This document shows, piece by piece, positions 40,141-52,587 of a stretch of 64,000 nucleotides of DNA. The stretch comes from Coffea arabica (taxonomy: Eukaryota > Streptophyta > Magnoliopsida > Gentianales > Rubiaceae). The stretch's first letter is position 1; each line of letters begins with the position of its first letter. Under the pieces are notes generated by a model. That model was given only the letters and a program-made list of their open reading frames with translations. It made no database searches and was not told the DNA's origin. The translations under genes and the position numbers were made by a program. The stretch is taken from NCBI RefSeq assembly GCF_036785885.1, contig NC_092326.1:44159072-44223071 (forward strand), written 5' to 3'.

Positions 40141-43100
40141 GTCAGTAAGGCCTGGCTATTGCCCGGCCTGTCATAATATATTACTTGTTAATAAAGGGAA
40201 AAAATTCGTCATAATAAAAAGCAAGTATTAAAGCATAACTAAAATAAAATTGATAGAAAAAGTGTATATTATGTTTGGTAACAATTCCAGTTGATTTATA
40301 CAAAGTTTAACTAGTGCTAAATAAAATAAGTGAAGTGACTAACCTAAAGTAAAATAACAGGCAAAGCAAAATCTTGAGTACTAAAAGTAATGTGGAAAAA
40401 AAGGAAAACACAAAACACGTAAAAGAAAGTATATGTTACTACAGTAATATATAAATGCATAGGTTTGTTGAAGTAAAAAGTAAGAAAATTTGTATGACCA
40501 AACGTAAAAAACACAAGAAAGTGAAGGAAGCTTTCTCTCTGCTATGTGAGAACGAGAAGGAAATAAAATAGGGAAAAAATGAAACACAATAAAGGTTGGT
40601 AGTATATGTAAGGGTGTGTACTATACTATTCAAGGTTAGTTTGTTGATAATAATTTCATCTAAAAAGCTAGTCTATGAAAGTTAAATTAAGCTAGTACTT
40701 TGTCTTTCAATATAATGGTTATAAACGATGAAATACAATTGATGATTCATCAAAAGGTTGATTTCTTGTGAAGGACAACCTAACTTTGAAAAAATATATA
40801 AGTATCTAATCTGGTTAGATAATTGAGAAAAAGTTGAATAGTTGAACAATAATTGCATTATTTGACTTATGACTTATTACAAGCAAAGCATAGGAAAAAT
40901 AAGAGAACCAAATAATCTGTAAGTTGGCTTGTTGAATAATCCAATAATGCAATAAGGTTGGAAAAACGTTTTTCTCTCCAAATTAAAACTTATAATAAAT
41001 ATGCTTTATTGAATAATTTAATAATTTGACAGCATAGAAAATAAGAAAAAATGCAAATCTAATGATTACCATGAAAACAACAACAAAGAGCATTTTAATG
41101 AAATATAATAGCGATACACATATTTTTGTCATTAAGACGTTAATGCATTCGTTTGATTAAGAAAGGAAAAAATTAATTGTAATAAAAAACACATATTAAG
41201 GTATAAATGAATTAAAATAGAATTGATAACAAAAATATATGAGCATAAAGTCAAATGCTACCAAATATTTTAATATGAACAAATTAAAATAAATTTGAAA
41301 TAGAAAATGCACATTACATTAAGTAGTGGTAATAATCTTTTTCTTTATAATAAGATGAAATTAGTTTTAAATAATCTTTTTTGTTGCATTAACAAAATAA
41401 CAAAATGTCAAAAAATATAACAATTTGTAAAAATCCATGCAATTCGACGAATTTTAACAAATACAACTTAATTTGTCAAATATAACTTTAAATGATAATT
41501 CATATTAAAATAAATATAAATATAAATTCAAATAATAATGATAATAACGTTGCAATCCGATTAAAACTTAAGTTAATTTGTCAAATATAAGTTGAAATGA
41601 TCATGTAAATGATACTTCAATTGAATTATATCTCTCCAACATCTAGAGTTTGAAAAATCCATTAAAAATATTTCAGCCTTATAATTATAGACAAAGGACT
41701 TACTCCCCTACTCAACCTTAAAGAGTAATGCTAAATCCACAAGGCAATGTCAAGTCTATAGAGAAAGCTCAAAATGCATCCATAAATGTCACGTGTCAGC
41801 AAGGGAAGTTGTTACAGTAACATTGGACCTTTGCTTATATTATAGTAAGATAATAAGTTGTATACATGGTGATGTATATAGAATTTTGCCAAGCAACGGA
41901 AATAATCAAAGTAGCAAGGAAAGGTGTATAGTTAAATGAGTATAATATAAAATAGGAAAAAAATAGATAAGAAATGGTTCGGGATAAAAGATAATGAAGA
42001 AAATCAAAGCATTTCATCTTTACAGGTATCAAAAGCAAGATGCACAAAAAAAAGGGAAACATGGCTTGTACATTTGTTAGGAAAATAGAAGAAGTGAAAA
42101 GATAGGAAACAAGCTGAATATCCCTAGTTTCCTATGGTAATTTGCAAATTGAGCATATTTTGGTGCATAGGTACTTGATCTAGCATCATAAAATACCGCA
42201 CTGATGCATAAGGAACGTAGGCTGAATGTGTTGATCAGAGCTCTAACCATCAGAATAAGCATGAAAGGTGTAATACCACGAAAATATTTTTTTCGACTCT
42301 GTTATCTTCGAAGATTTAAACCGTAAAGGTTGTATTTGATTTGGGAATAAATACAATGATTTCATTATGTTGCAGTCCATGCTCAAACTTCTCCAATTTT
42401 TTTTGAACTTTTTTCCCTTTGACACCAATTTCGGTAGCTTTGCTTCCTGTCTTGATGAGAAGAGTTAGAGTCACATCACCATTGACATAGTGATAGACAA
42501 ATCATGGAATTTTCTGATAATGATTGATGAAAGTTAGATCGTAGAAGTGAAAAACATAGATTCAATCAAAAGAAATGGAACAATAGCAGCAAAAAGAGAG
42601 AGTGTAAAGTTAGCAAGCCAATGTGTTAGGAGTAGTCGAAGAAAAAATTTGATAAAAGCAAACCGAATTGATTAGATTTTGGATTAAATCTGGTTTCATT
42701 GATGAACCTATGAGTTGTTGGATAACTACTGACCGCACACAAGCTGCACTCAATCAGTAGATAATGTATTAAGAATAAGAAAAGCAAAAATGGATATATA
42801 GAGTAAAATGAAGCATATACCTGCCTTGCATCTGCTCAATACCATCCTACAATAGAATTGTACAATGTAAGTAAACTTATTTCTGAAGCTCACAAAAATA
42901 GGTTACATCAAAGATAAGATTGCTACTGTGTCAAAGGAACAACATGTCATGTTTTTCATGATATTTTCATGGCAGTATTCATCCCATCCATCTGCAAATG
43001 AATGATTAGTGACTATGATAGGCCATCGGTAGGTTCCGTATCTGAGAATGATTGTCCTATATTGGTGTCAACTAAGCAACAATGCAAACTTCGAAGGCAA

Positions 43101-43344
43101 AATCTGAAATTGAGGAATAGAATAAGCAATGTTAAATGCAATCGCAAGACTTAAAATGTGAGTTTTTGAGATAAGATAGCCAAAGACAAATGACTGCATG
43201 TAAGTACATTATATATTACTACATTAGCTGTTGAAAAGTTTAGGCTCATCCGGTTGGACAGCATATAAGTACAAATGACTGCAAACTCATCGGCCTTTTT
43301 TTCAGGCTAGATGAGCCAAATTTGGGTTGGACCAACCTCCATCG
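40141..43344. other. AT-rich intergenic block, possibly an old Helitron-like element
   Basis: About 3.2 kb of very AT-rich DNA without exons. A short GC-rich hairpin (AGGCCTGGC TATT GCCCGGCCT, 40148-40169) stands at its left edge. Inside, degenerate duplicates occur, for example the stretch with AGCAAGTATTAAAGCATAAC (40221) and a relative with ACACATATTAAGGTATAAAT (41190), and TTAATTTGTCAAATATAA at 41468 and 41574. I cannot define ends, so the class is a guess. Confidence 0.3.
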
Positions 43345-43984
43345 ACAGTCCTAAATAGAGATGTACTCGAATCGAATCGAGCTCAGACTATAATATTACT
43401 ATACTCGAGCTCGATCAAGTCGGAGAATTTGAACTCTAGCTTGACTCGAGAAATGCTTAAAAAACTTGAGACTCGACTCAATAAGGCTCGAGTCAGGATC
43501 AAGCCTTATCAAGTCGAGTAATCTGATCAATCGAGCTTTTTGACTCGGCAAACTGGAGGAAAATAGAAAGATAACAACCTGTTCACACATCCCCATTAAT
43601 AGTCATTCAAACTGCAAATGAAAGAAAAAGGCACCAAAATATAAACATACTCCACAATACATAATAAGTTACATGTCTCATAAACTAACAAGTTCCAAAT
43701 TATGAGCTAATCTAAGTAGAAGAAATAAACAGCAGCATATATCTTCAAAACTTTGGCAAGTCAAATTCTTTGATTATCTTGGCTTCCTACCAAAGAAAAG
43801 AGGACAAAACACAAAAAAGTTACATAACTTCCCAAAAGAATAAACTTATACTCAATAACTCAAATATGAAAGTTTGGTAGTAAAACAATAAAGTTGACCT
43901 TCGTCTTCTTTTTGACCCCGTGAAGATTCCTACACCAATCTCCTGCACACATCAACACTTATATAGGTAAAGTGCTGCTCAATA

Positions 43985-45870
43985 CGTGTCAATTACTCAA
44001 GTCCCAAGACTAAATGTGACCTCCGATGCAACTATAGTTATCGGAATAGTAAAGATATCGCAGGCTATTCAAGAAAATACTGGGTATGAGATTCGATTTA
44101 TTTTCCACCACTCTAAACAATCAAATTCATCGAGATCTTCTCCAATCTTTTGGTGAGACTTGTCTAAATAATCAACCAATTCTGATTTATGCGTTTGTTG
44201 GTCTCGACTTCGTCACAATATTGATCAAAGTCATCCCATCTAGTCCTTTTGGTCACATTTATTCCTTGCCTTTGTGAAGAGCTAAAAGCCATTGGCCCTT
44301 CAGTTGGATTCACCGCTAAAGCAACATACTCATCATATAACTCAAAGATCACTTGACGAATGATGAAAATGTTATGAGAAGCCTCTGAAAGTGAATACAA
44401 TTGAGGGCATGTGAAGTCCACAACCCTCATTTTCTATCTTAGATCTAAAATGGCAGCCACAGCCAACATCAAATTACACTCACTCCAATACTTGTCAAAC
44501 TTAGCTTTCATCCTTCGAATCATGACCTGAATAAAAGGATCTTTATTATTGACTCGAGCATCTAGCACTTTTTTTTATCTTCACTAACTCTTGAAGGAAA
44601 ACATTGCTAGTAGGATAATCTGAGCCAAAAATTATATGCGTGCACTCCCAAAATTTTTCCAAGACCGAACAAACCTTTTCTGTCTTTTGCCAATCGTCAG
44701 CAGATCGGCAAAAATCATAACTTTGCTCTTTATCTTAGAAACGGGGAAAAATATCCTTAAATCTGATGGAACAATTTAGCATCTCGAAGGTGTCATTCCA
44801 TCCTGTCTTACAATCATAAAACAAATATTTCTTGGTATCTGGAGTTGTTAAGTGATCTCAACAAACATTAAGGCTTGACCCTTTGATTGATTCACAAATT
44901 CCACATAATCCCTAATGGCTTTGTTAATGTCCATAATCTCATAAATGTTATCTTGAATCACAAGGTTCAAGATATATGCACAGCATCGAACATGGAACAA
45001 TTTTTCATTACGATGAAGCTTTTTGGACCTAGAGATGTCATCCTGTAATATTCTAATAGCAACATCTTTGTTCGAGACATTATCAACTGATATGGAGTAA
45101 ATTTTGTGCTCAATGCCCCACTTTTTTGTACTTTTGAAAATTGAATATGTTATCTCAACTATGAGATAAGGCAGTGGTATGTGCACAAAACTCAAAACTG
45201 GTTTTTGTAGTTTCCAATCAAAGTCAATCCAATGTCCGGTGATGATCATGTGCTAGATCTTTTGGGTTTTTGACTTCCAAAAATTGGTTGTAATGCTCAC
45301 TTTTTTCACAATTTTCAACTTGCTTCTCAGCTTAATTTTTTCAACCTCATATACTTGTATACAATCATTTTTTGCTATTGTTTGAGAGATTCTCTTCCAC
45401 TCTGGCACCACTAGTTTCATCATAAGATTGAAATCCTCTTCTTCTAATATGGTGAATGGATACTCGTGTATTAGCATCCAATATGCAGTTGCCTCTCTAA
45501 CTTTTTCTGTGTCAAACTTTCCATTCAGGGATGGCAAAATTGGAAAAGATTCATCAGCTGATTGAAAATTTAGTTTTGTTTGCTACTCCCCTTTCTAATG
45601 CTTGTTTTTTGGGCTGAACATCTATTCTGATGCCTCTACATGCTACTTGTTTGTTTTGTCTTACCTCTTGGCAGTTTTTTCTTGCAATGCTTGCAAATGG
45701 CGTAGTACAATCCATTTTACTCAATTTCATCAAAATCGTCCTAAGCCTCAAATGTTTTACTTCTTTTAGGGATGCAAAATTCATGTTCAACTTCAATCAC
45801 CTCTCGTGTGTCTCCTCTTATTTGGATAGTTGGTTCTTTTTCTTCTTCGGGTGGTACAGACCCTGTTGTT
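43985..45870 (-). pseudogene. hAT transposase, BED-finger/RICESLEEPER type, broken
   Basis: In order on the minus strand: a BED zinc finger (AICKHCKKKL with a following RHQNRC, about 45720-45630, interrupted by a TAG); the catalytic region (WMLIHEYPFTILEEEDFNLM, FWKSKTQKI, a TAG at 45255-45253, then MIITGHWIDFDWKLQK, SVDNVSNKDVAIRILQ and LFHVRCCAYILNLVIQD); a later stop before MRVVDFTCPQLYSLSEA; and the hATC dimerisation domain (DLDEFDCLEWWKINRISYPV, IPITIVASE, about 44140-44000) in another frame. At least four stops and two frame changes rule out a functional transposase. Transposases of this family cut and paste their element; domesticated relatives exist in plants, but this copy is clearly dead. 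Confidence 0.88.
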
Positions 45871-46037
45871 GAGATAGGAGCAATCGCTTGATCTGTAACT
45901 ATTGGTGTTGTATCATTACTTATAAAATAGTGGTATCCATCATGAATGGAATAGATGTATCTACAGCGGATGATCGTGGGATAAAAGATATCTCGAGAGG
46001 ACTAATTATCATACCTACAATTTATCCAAAAAAGTAA

Positions 46038-46045
<8 letters not shown>

Positions 46046-46068
<23 letters not shown>
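46046..46068. repeat. (TA)n microsatellite
   Basis: About 11 TA units preceded by an A-rich run, between the hAT transposase and the foldback element. Confidence 0.9.
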
Positions 46069-46525
46069 CTTGTGTCAGCCATACAACCACTATAAACATT
46101 CATTAGTACTTGCATATTGCCACCAAAAACTGCCTAAAATCAAGTACATTTAGCTTAACAGCTCCTTTGGCATTGCTTCTAGTCTTGAGCAACTCGTTGA
46201 ATGTCTAGTGTTGCTTTGCATTTTCTTGAAAGTTTTCTAGGGAGTGAGTCAAAGGTTCTTCTAAAAAATTGTCAAAGGTTATTTAAGTGTCCAATTGGGC
46301 AAATTTTAAGTGTCAACCAGATTGCAATTTTTATGCTGCAATTACCATTACAACTTTAACAAAACATCCCAAGTTGATAATGGTCAACCATACAAGAATA
46401 CAAGATTTTTGATCAATTACTCATACAACTTTAAAACTATTCCCTAACAAGTAATATATAAATTATGGAATGTATATATACACCCACAACATAAGCTATC
46501 CGAAAGTATTAAGTAGAAACATTTT

Positions 46526-47553
46526 GACCCCGTTTGGAAGGTGAGTTTTTTGAGTATTAATATAAAACTTTACTGTAGATCACTGTAGAAGTTGTAGAAA
46601 AACTTTTTTTGTGAGATGAAAAAACTTTTTTCCTTTTCCTTCTTTTTCTTTTTCTTTTTTTTTTCTTTTTTTTCTTTCTTTCTTTTTTCTTTTCCTTTCT
46701 CCCTTCCCCTTCCCCTGTTCTCTTTCTCGAAACTCCCAAAACTCCTCCCCCGCCACCCCTCTGCGAGCCACCCCTCCCTTTCCCTCCCTCGTATTTTCTC
46801 TGCCCGTCACCCTCTCTCTCCCCTTCCCCTGCCACCCTTCTACCCTCTCCTCCCTCTCCCTCTCTGTCCCTCTTTTTCTCTACCCCTCTTCTCCCTCTCC
46901 CTCTTCTCCCCTTCCCTAGCGGCTTCTGACGCCTGAGAACTTGCAGGGCGTTGCAGCAACCATCCGATGCCAGAGTTGCAGGGCGTTTCTTTCTATTCTT
47001 CTCTTCTCCCTCTCCATCTCCTCTCCGCTCCCCCTTGCTCTCCGACGCCAGAGTTGCAGCAACCATGGATTTCCTCTCTTTTTTTGTCCTCTCCCCCTTT
47101 CCTAGCTACGATCTGGTCGCTGACCAGATCGCAGCCCCCTTCCCCCTCCCCCTTTGCGATCTGGTCACGCGACTAGATCGTAGCTAGTTGGAGGGAGAAG
47201 GTGGCGGGGGAGGGGGGAGGGAGAAAGAAAAAAAAAAAGAAAAAAGAGGTTTTGGAAACCAACAGATTGGTCAACGGGAGAGGGGAGAGAGAGAAAAAAA
47301 AAAGAGGAAGGCCGGCATTGGCGGCCGAAATAGTGACCAGTGCTGGAAGCGGTGGTGGTGGCCGGCGACGGAGGACGTGGTGGGTAGGATGGGGGAGGGA
47401 AAAAAAGAAAAGTTGAAGAGAAAGTTTTTTGTGTATTATTTTGAAGTGTGTAGATGAAAAACTTTGATAAATTTTTTGAGTTCCTGTAGCAAAAGTTATT
47501 AAAAAAACCTGTATTATACAAACTTGTTAAAACTTGAGGTTCTAAACAGGCCC
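46526..47553. mobile_element. Foldback element with polypyrimidine/polypurine arms
   Basis: The left end has GACCCCGTTTGGAAGGTGAG and the right end in reverse complement has GGGCCTGTTTAGAACCTCAA. Moving inward, the left arm is pyrimidine-rich (46620-46920) and the right arm purine-rich (47187-47420), so they can pair. The centre is a strong palindrome: CTAGCTACGATCTGGTCGC at 47102-47120 mirrors GCGACTAGATCGTAGCTAG at 47169-47187. It is GC-rich against AT-rich surroundings. The open frames here (up to 169 codons, Lys/Arg/Glu/Gly on one strand, Ser/Phe/Pro/Leu on the other) are low-complexity artefacts. Confidence 0.65.
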
Positions 47554-48284
47554 TTCATCACTTGGACAATTTAAGATCAGTATATCTACCTCTTGCCAAA
47601 TGTCAATTTACCTAAATTCCCTAACATTAAAAACTAAAATGATCTAATGAAGAAAAAAAATTCCTGTGGATAAAATTAACTCATTAATCAAGATAAATTC
47701 GTATGCACTAGTGACCAATCTCATTGGGGTTTCGTCCATTGACAAAAGTAAAATTAACTCAAGAAAACTTCCACAAAACTAATGAACAATCAACCATTTA
47801 CAGTGGCATTTAGCAAATTTCACATAAATTCATGCATTAGGGTTTCGACCTTCAATAATATTGTTTCAATTTCCCAATTTTCCTTTAATTGACAAATATT
47901 TTCTAAGTAACAATTAATTTTAGAAGTTATGTTGGCAAATAAAAGCTTACCTCTAACTCAAATCAATTCTGGTGGCTAGTTTGCGATCGGCCCAAAAGTA
48001 GCTCCGATGGCACCTCACTCTTCCTGCTTTGCTCTTCAGATTTTAGCTGAACAACCCTAGAGGTCAACTAGCTCTGCAACAATGGCGATAGAGGCTTACA
48101 GATGTGGTGAGCAACGGCACGAGTAAGAGATTGAGAGTGACGGAGATGGGGTTTAGAAGTTTACTCTCGGTGGTTTGAATAAAGAAGAGAGACTAAAGCA
48201 TTTCATAAATTTTTGATGAATTTTCCATATTTTCTTCGCTTTTTCCCAACATTTTTCCTTTTTAGTACTTTTACAATTATGTTA
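47554..48284. other. hAT 5' region, no separate gene
   Basis: Holds a less AT-rich patch at 47980-48180 (GCGATCGGCCC, GTGACGGAGATGGGG), which could be the untranslated leader or promoter of the hAT element on the minus strand. No host exon is recognisable. Confidence 0.35.
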
Positions 48285-48696
48285 CTCCCTCCGTCCTGAA
48301 ATGAATGTCGCACTTCGGGTCTTGAGTTTCTTTTCAACAGTATCGCATTTTGGTCTAAGTTCCAGCGCTACCACTTCCGTGCATTACTCCATTGAGTGGT
48401 AGAAAGAAAAAGCAGGGATGACAAGATGTGTGTGACCCATACTTTACAAATGTGCCCAGCCATTTTTTTGAGAAAGTAGCTTGCACGGCTATTGTTTGCA
48501 TATGCAGTGAGACTCACGCATATTAGAGCAACTCTTGTAGTTTTATGGGACCCATCAAAAACATAAAAGGAATCTGGTATATTTAAAGGCATGAGATGGA
48601 AATGAGGGAAAGTTTTATTGCCAATTATAGCAAGTGACATTAATTTTGGGACAGACCAAAAAGGAAAACATGACATTTTCAATGGGACGGAGGGAG
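48285..48696. mobile_element. Stowaway MITE (412 bp, TA target site)
   Basis: The left end is CTCCCTCCGTCCTGAAATGA and the right end in reverse complement is CTCCCTCCGTCCCATTGAAA, the classical Stowaway terminus, flanked by TA (48283-48284 and 48697-48698). No coding capacity. Confidence 0.93.
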
Positions 48697-49089
48697 TATT
48701 ACTTTTCTGCTATTATGAAATTTTATTGTAAAGAAGAGTATCTTGTAAATTCAGTATAAATTATACCCATAATGGTCATTTTATAATTATAATACATATA
48801 TATTATTTAAATTATACTACTCGACGAGTGGCTTGTCGAGTCACAAGTTACGTAATCCTGACTCAAACTCGACTTGAATGTATAATCAAGTTACTCGAAA
48901 CTCGGTTCGAACTTGGTCAAGTCGAGTACGAGCCAAATCATTGATCGAGTTTCTTGTGATAGAATTTATTTTAGATAATTATAAGAAAATTAAAATTAGA
49001 AAGGTCAATAATGGTAGAATTTATTTTAAATAATTATAAAAAAATTATAAAAGTTATGCAATCTTCTTGTGCTTCTATAATAAAAAAAA

Positions 49090-50136
49090 GGGTTATTATC
49101 ATTTTACCCCCTTAGCGTTCGGTGCCACTATCAATTTCTCCTTTAACGTTATCTTTTAGTTACTTTACCCTCAAGACTAACGGTCAAACTTAACGGAGTT
49201 TGTTAATTAAAGTAAAAAGACAAGTTTAGTCCTTAAAATTATTATCATTTTATCCCCATAAACTATAGTCTCAGTATTAAATTACCCAATAGAGTTATTT
49301 TTTAGGCAATTTATCCCACCATTAAACCAATTTAGCAAGTTAAAAAATTTTAGAAGTAAGTGCTCTCCTCTTTGTATAATAAAAATAATAAAAAATTTAG
49401 AATGACTCTTCTCCTCTTTAGTATCAAGAAAAAAGTCAAAATATTAATTTCTTTCTTTTTGACAATCTTATTAATATTAAAAAATAGAAAGATTGGAAGG
49501 GGGACGGTGAGGAAGAGAGAAATATAGAGAGAGAGAGCTCAATTCTTTTTTTAGAAAATACAAATAAGAAAGAATTAAATACTTTTATTATTTTAAAACT
49601 ATTTCACTTTACTGTTTACCACCAGATTTCAATTCTAATTCCAACAACCTTAATTAATACGATAATGTTAGACTTTCTTTTTGCAAATCTAATTTTCTAT
49701 TTTCTTCTTTCCTATCTCTTTTTCTTTTCATAGTGTTAATAACTGTGAAAAAAAATTTGAGAAAATTCTTTTATTTTTATATTTTTGGATCTCTTAAAGT
49801 GAAAAAAAAGAAGAATAATCATTCTAAATTTTTTATTTTTAATTATATATAAGGATAAATATATTTAAAAAATTTTAACCATAGTAGTTAGATTAACGAT
49901 GAAGTAAAATGTCAAGAAAATAATGTTAGGAATTAAATCAATTATATCACTATAATTTAAAGGAATAAAGTAATAATAACGGTGTAGTAATGCTATAGAA
50001 TAAAAGGGTATTTTTGTCCAAAATTTTTTAACATGTTGAGTTGAATTATTTATGGGGGTGAAGTGACTAAAAGATAATGTTAGGGGGTAAATTGATAGTA
50101 GTGATATAGTTTAAGGGGGTAAAGTGATAACAACCC
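49090..50136. mobile_element. TIR element with GGGTTATTATCATTTTACCC ends (1.05 kb)
   Basis: The left end reads GGGTTATTATCATTTTACCC and the right end in reverse complement GGGTTGTTATCACTTTACCC; the inverted match continues through CCCCTTA and later phrases about AACGTTATCTTTTAGT. The flanks are A-rich; AATAAAAAA occurs on both sides, allowing a 9-bp duplication obscured by an A run. The architecture parallels the Mutator-like pair but the sequence is different. There is no coding frame. Confidence 0.72.
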
Positions 50137-51644
50137 AATAAAAAAATTAAAATTTTAGTTCATGTTAAAAATTATAAACTAGATTAGAATTTTCCTTTCT
50201 TGTTATCCTACATAATAATCAGGACAATTAGATGGCAACAATAATACCATTATGGAAATAAATTTTGAAAGTGAATCACATTGAAAATATTTTTTAGCAA
50301 GAGTGTTATTTTGGCAAAAAACTCATGATACTAAGGCAAATCCAACAAATCTCCATCTTGACGTGTATCCAACATCGATAAATGATAAACATGTTTCACT
50401 TTCTCCATAAAAGTCCCAACAAATTTCAATGAATCACAAAATTCTAAATGGAGTCCAATGAACCACCAATGAGCAAAGATGCAAAAAGTTCAATGGGTTT
50501 CAATCGGTCAAAACTTATAAATGATTCAACAGATCCCAATGGGTTAAACAACACGAATATAATAATCTTATACCATCTTTTGCATAAAAACCCTTAACGA
50601 GTTCTAATGGGATAAATTGCTCTTCTTCCCAAAAATCCAACTAACCTCCAATGGGCTCTTTCTCTATTTTCTATAGTGCTAAATCGACATCTTAGACTAG
50701 ATATTGATAGTTTGTTATCATAATTGTTTCCACAAAATCTAGAGTCTGAATCTCTAATATTAGTTTGTTAGGTTTGATTTCAGCAAATTGATGAAGGGGT
50801 TCTTGATAACCCCAATAGACAAATAACAAAGTAAAAAATAAATACAACAGAGACACAAAATTTATATGGTAGAATAAGCTCATCGAGTATTCAAGCATAG
50901 CATTCTAATATTCAAACTTGTCTTCTCATTTAAGTAATTGAGTATGCTCGACCTCAATTCGAACTCGATCAATGATTGGTCAAATCTAGTAATTGATTAA
51001 GCTATTCACAAATAGCTTACAAGTAGCCCAATACCACTTGAGAGACGGAGATATAGGGAGAGAGAGAAAATAGAGAAGAGAAGAGAAGAAATGATGGAGA
51101 AAAGAAGTGGTGAGAGGGAGAGAGAAAAGAAAATAATGGTAGCAAGGAAGAAGAGAGAAGAGAAAGGGGGAAAAGAGATAGCAAGAGGTAGAAGAAAGAT
51201 GAAGTAGTAGGCAAAAATGAGGTGTAGGAATAGGGGCTGACGATAGGTGGTGGTGAGTGACTAGAAAAGTACAATGAGGATGATGTTTGCAATACAGCAT
51301 TAAACATCCCAAAAATACATCCATAATGGAAACTTTTAAATATACAACTTTAGTAAAGTGTTTTTTTTAACCTAATCAATATGGGGAAAAAAAAAGAGAG
51401 GAGGGAAGATAGGGTAACTGAAAAAAAGAAAAGAAAAGTGGTGGAGGAAGTAAGAATAAAAAGGGACAAGTGGTTGCTATGTGAAGTGGCAAATTTGATA
51501 CTAGTGAGTGACAGAGGTGGTAGTGATGGTGACAATGGTGGAGAAAAAAAGAGAGAGGAGAGGGGCGGTGGTGATTACTAGTGGGTAATGCGATGAGTGG
51601 TGGGTGATGAGCCATAGTCTTGCAACCATCCATAATATATTTTA
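50137..51644. other. Intergenic DNA with low-complexity purine stretch
   Basis: 50200-50990 includes a run of CAATGG-type degenerate repeats (50420-50660) and TCGAG-like phrases at 50880-50985. 51040-51600 is rich in GAGAG/GAAG, giving Ser/Leu/Phe-rich open frames on the minus strand; these are composition artefacts. No host gene is seen. Confidence 0.4.
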
Positions 51645-52578
51645 GGGTTAAATGCAAAAAATCCCACAAACTATATACTCAGTTGCAGTTTACCCCCTAA
51701 ACTATAATAATAGACATTTTGTCCTCTTGAATGATATATTTGGACAAATCTACCCCTTTTATTTTAAGCATTGTTATTTTTCTTTTTTCCCTATCATTTT
51801 CTTTTTAAATTTTTCCTTTTTTTCTTTAAACATTGTTTAAATAAGTAGACTAGATTAGTCAAAATTTGTTTATTTCTTAATTTCGTATGTCAATATTTTA
51901 TAAAAAAAAATCTATGGAATACAATATTTTTTTCCAAATGTTTGAAGTCAATATCATTTAAGAAATTAAACTTTTCAAATATATAATAACAAAATAGAGA
52001 AATTGATTAATCAATTATATTAGTAGTATGAATAACAAAAAAAAATGAATTACTATTGTTGTTTATTCTTATTTTTAATTTCACTACAAATAACAATTGC
52101 TAACTTTTCTTTTTTATGTGATATATAATATGTTATTTTTATTATAAGTAGTTGAGTAATTGTGAACTCTTAATTAGTTTATAGGTATTTAAATTGTTGA
52201 ATTACTAGATTAATACACTTTACAATATAAGCTACATATATTTTGTAATAACAAAGAGTTTATGACAAATTATTAAGAATGAATTTAATAAATAAACAAA
52301 TTAAAAAAGCAGTTTAAAAAAAAATTAAATTTTTTGATGTAAGTCTTTTCATATCAAAGAGAGACGTTGGCTAGTTCCACGGGAAAAGGAGAAAAATAAA
52401 GAAAATAAAAGGAAAAAAAATGAAAAAAGCTAATAGAGAAGAAAAAAGAAAGGATTTAAAATAGTAGGGTAGTGTTGTTCAAACATATCATTCAAGGGGG
52501 CAACTTGCTTATTATTATAGTTTAGAGGGTAAACTGCAACTGAGTGTATAGTTTGTAGGGGTTTTTTGCATTTAACCC
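51645..52578. mobile_element. Mutator-like non-autonomous element, copy 2 (934 bp)
   Basis: Same family and orientation as 30781-31708, with ends GGGTTAAATGCAAAAAATCC. It has a perfect 9-bp target duplication TATATTTTA at 51636-51644 and 52579-52587. The interior matches copy 1 nearly throughout with scattered substitutions and small indels. Confidence 0.93.
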
Positions 52579-52587
52579 TATATTTTA

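Larger units (their letters stand above)
43345..48960 (-). mobile_element. Decayed hAT-superfamily transposon, boundaries approximate
   Basis: The interior carries a hAT transposase pseudogene on the minus strand (45870-43985). Both outer regions are packed with short ACTCGAG/TCGAG-type repeats in mixed orientation (43360-43540 and 48820-48960), like the subterminal repeats bound by hAT transposases. A possible end is TAGAGATGTACTCGAATCG at 43346; I found no matching right terminus or 8-bp duplication. A foldback element and a Stowaway MITE have inserted in it. Confidence 0.6.

Noticed and set aside
46557..47066. 169-codon minus-strand Lys/Arg/Gly-rich frame
   Set aside because: Pure low complexity from the polypyrimidine arm of the foldback element; the opposite strand is equally open.
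51017..51669. Minus-strand Ser/Leu/His-rich frames of about 100 codons
   Set aside because: Reverse of a GAGAG/GAAG-rich stretch; several frames are open at once and no domain is visible.
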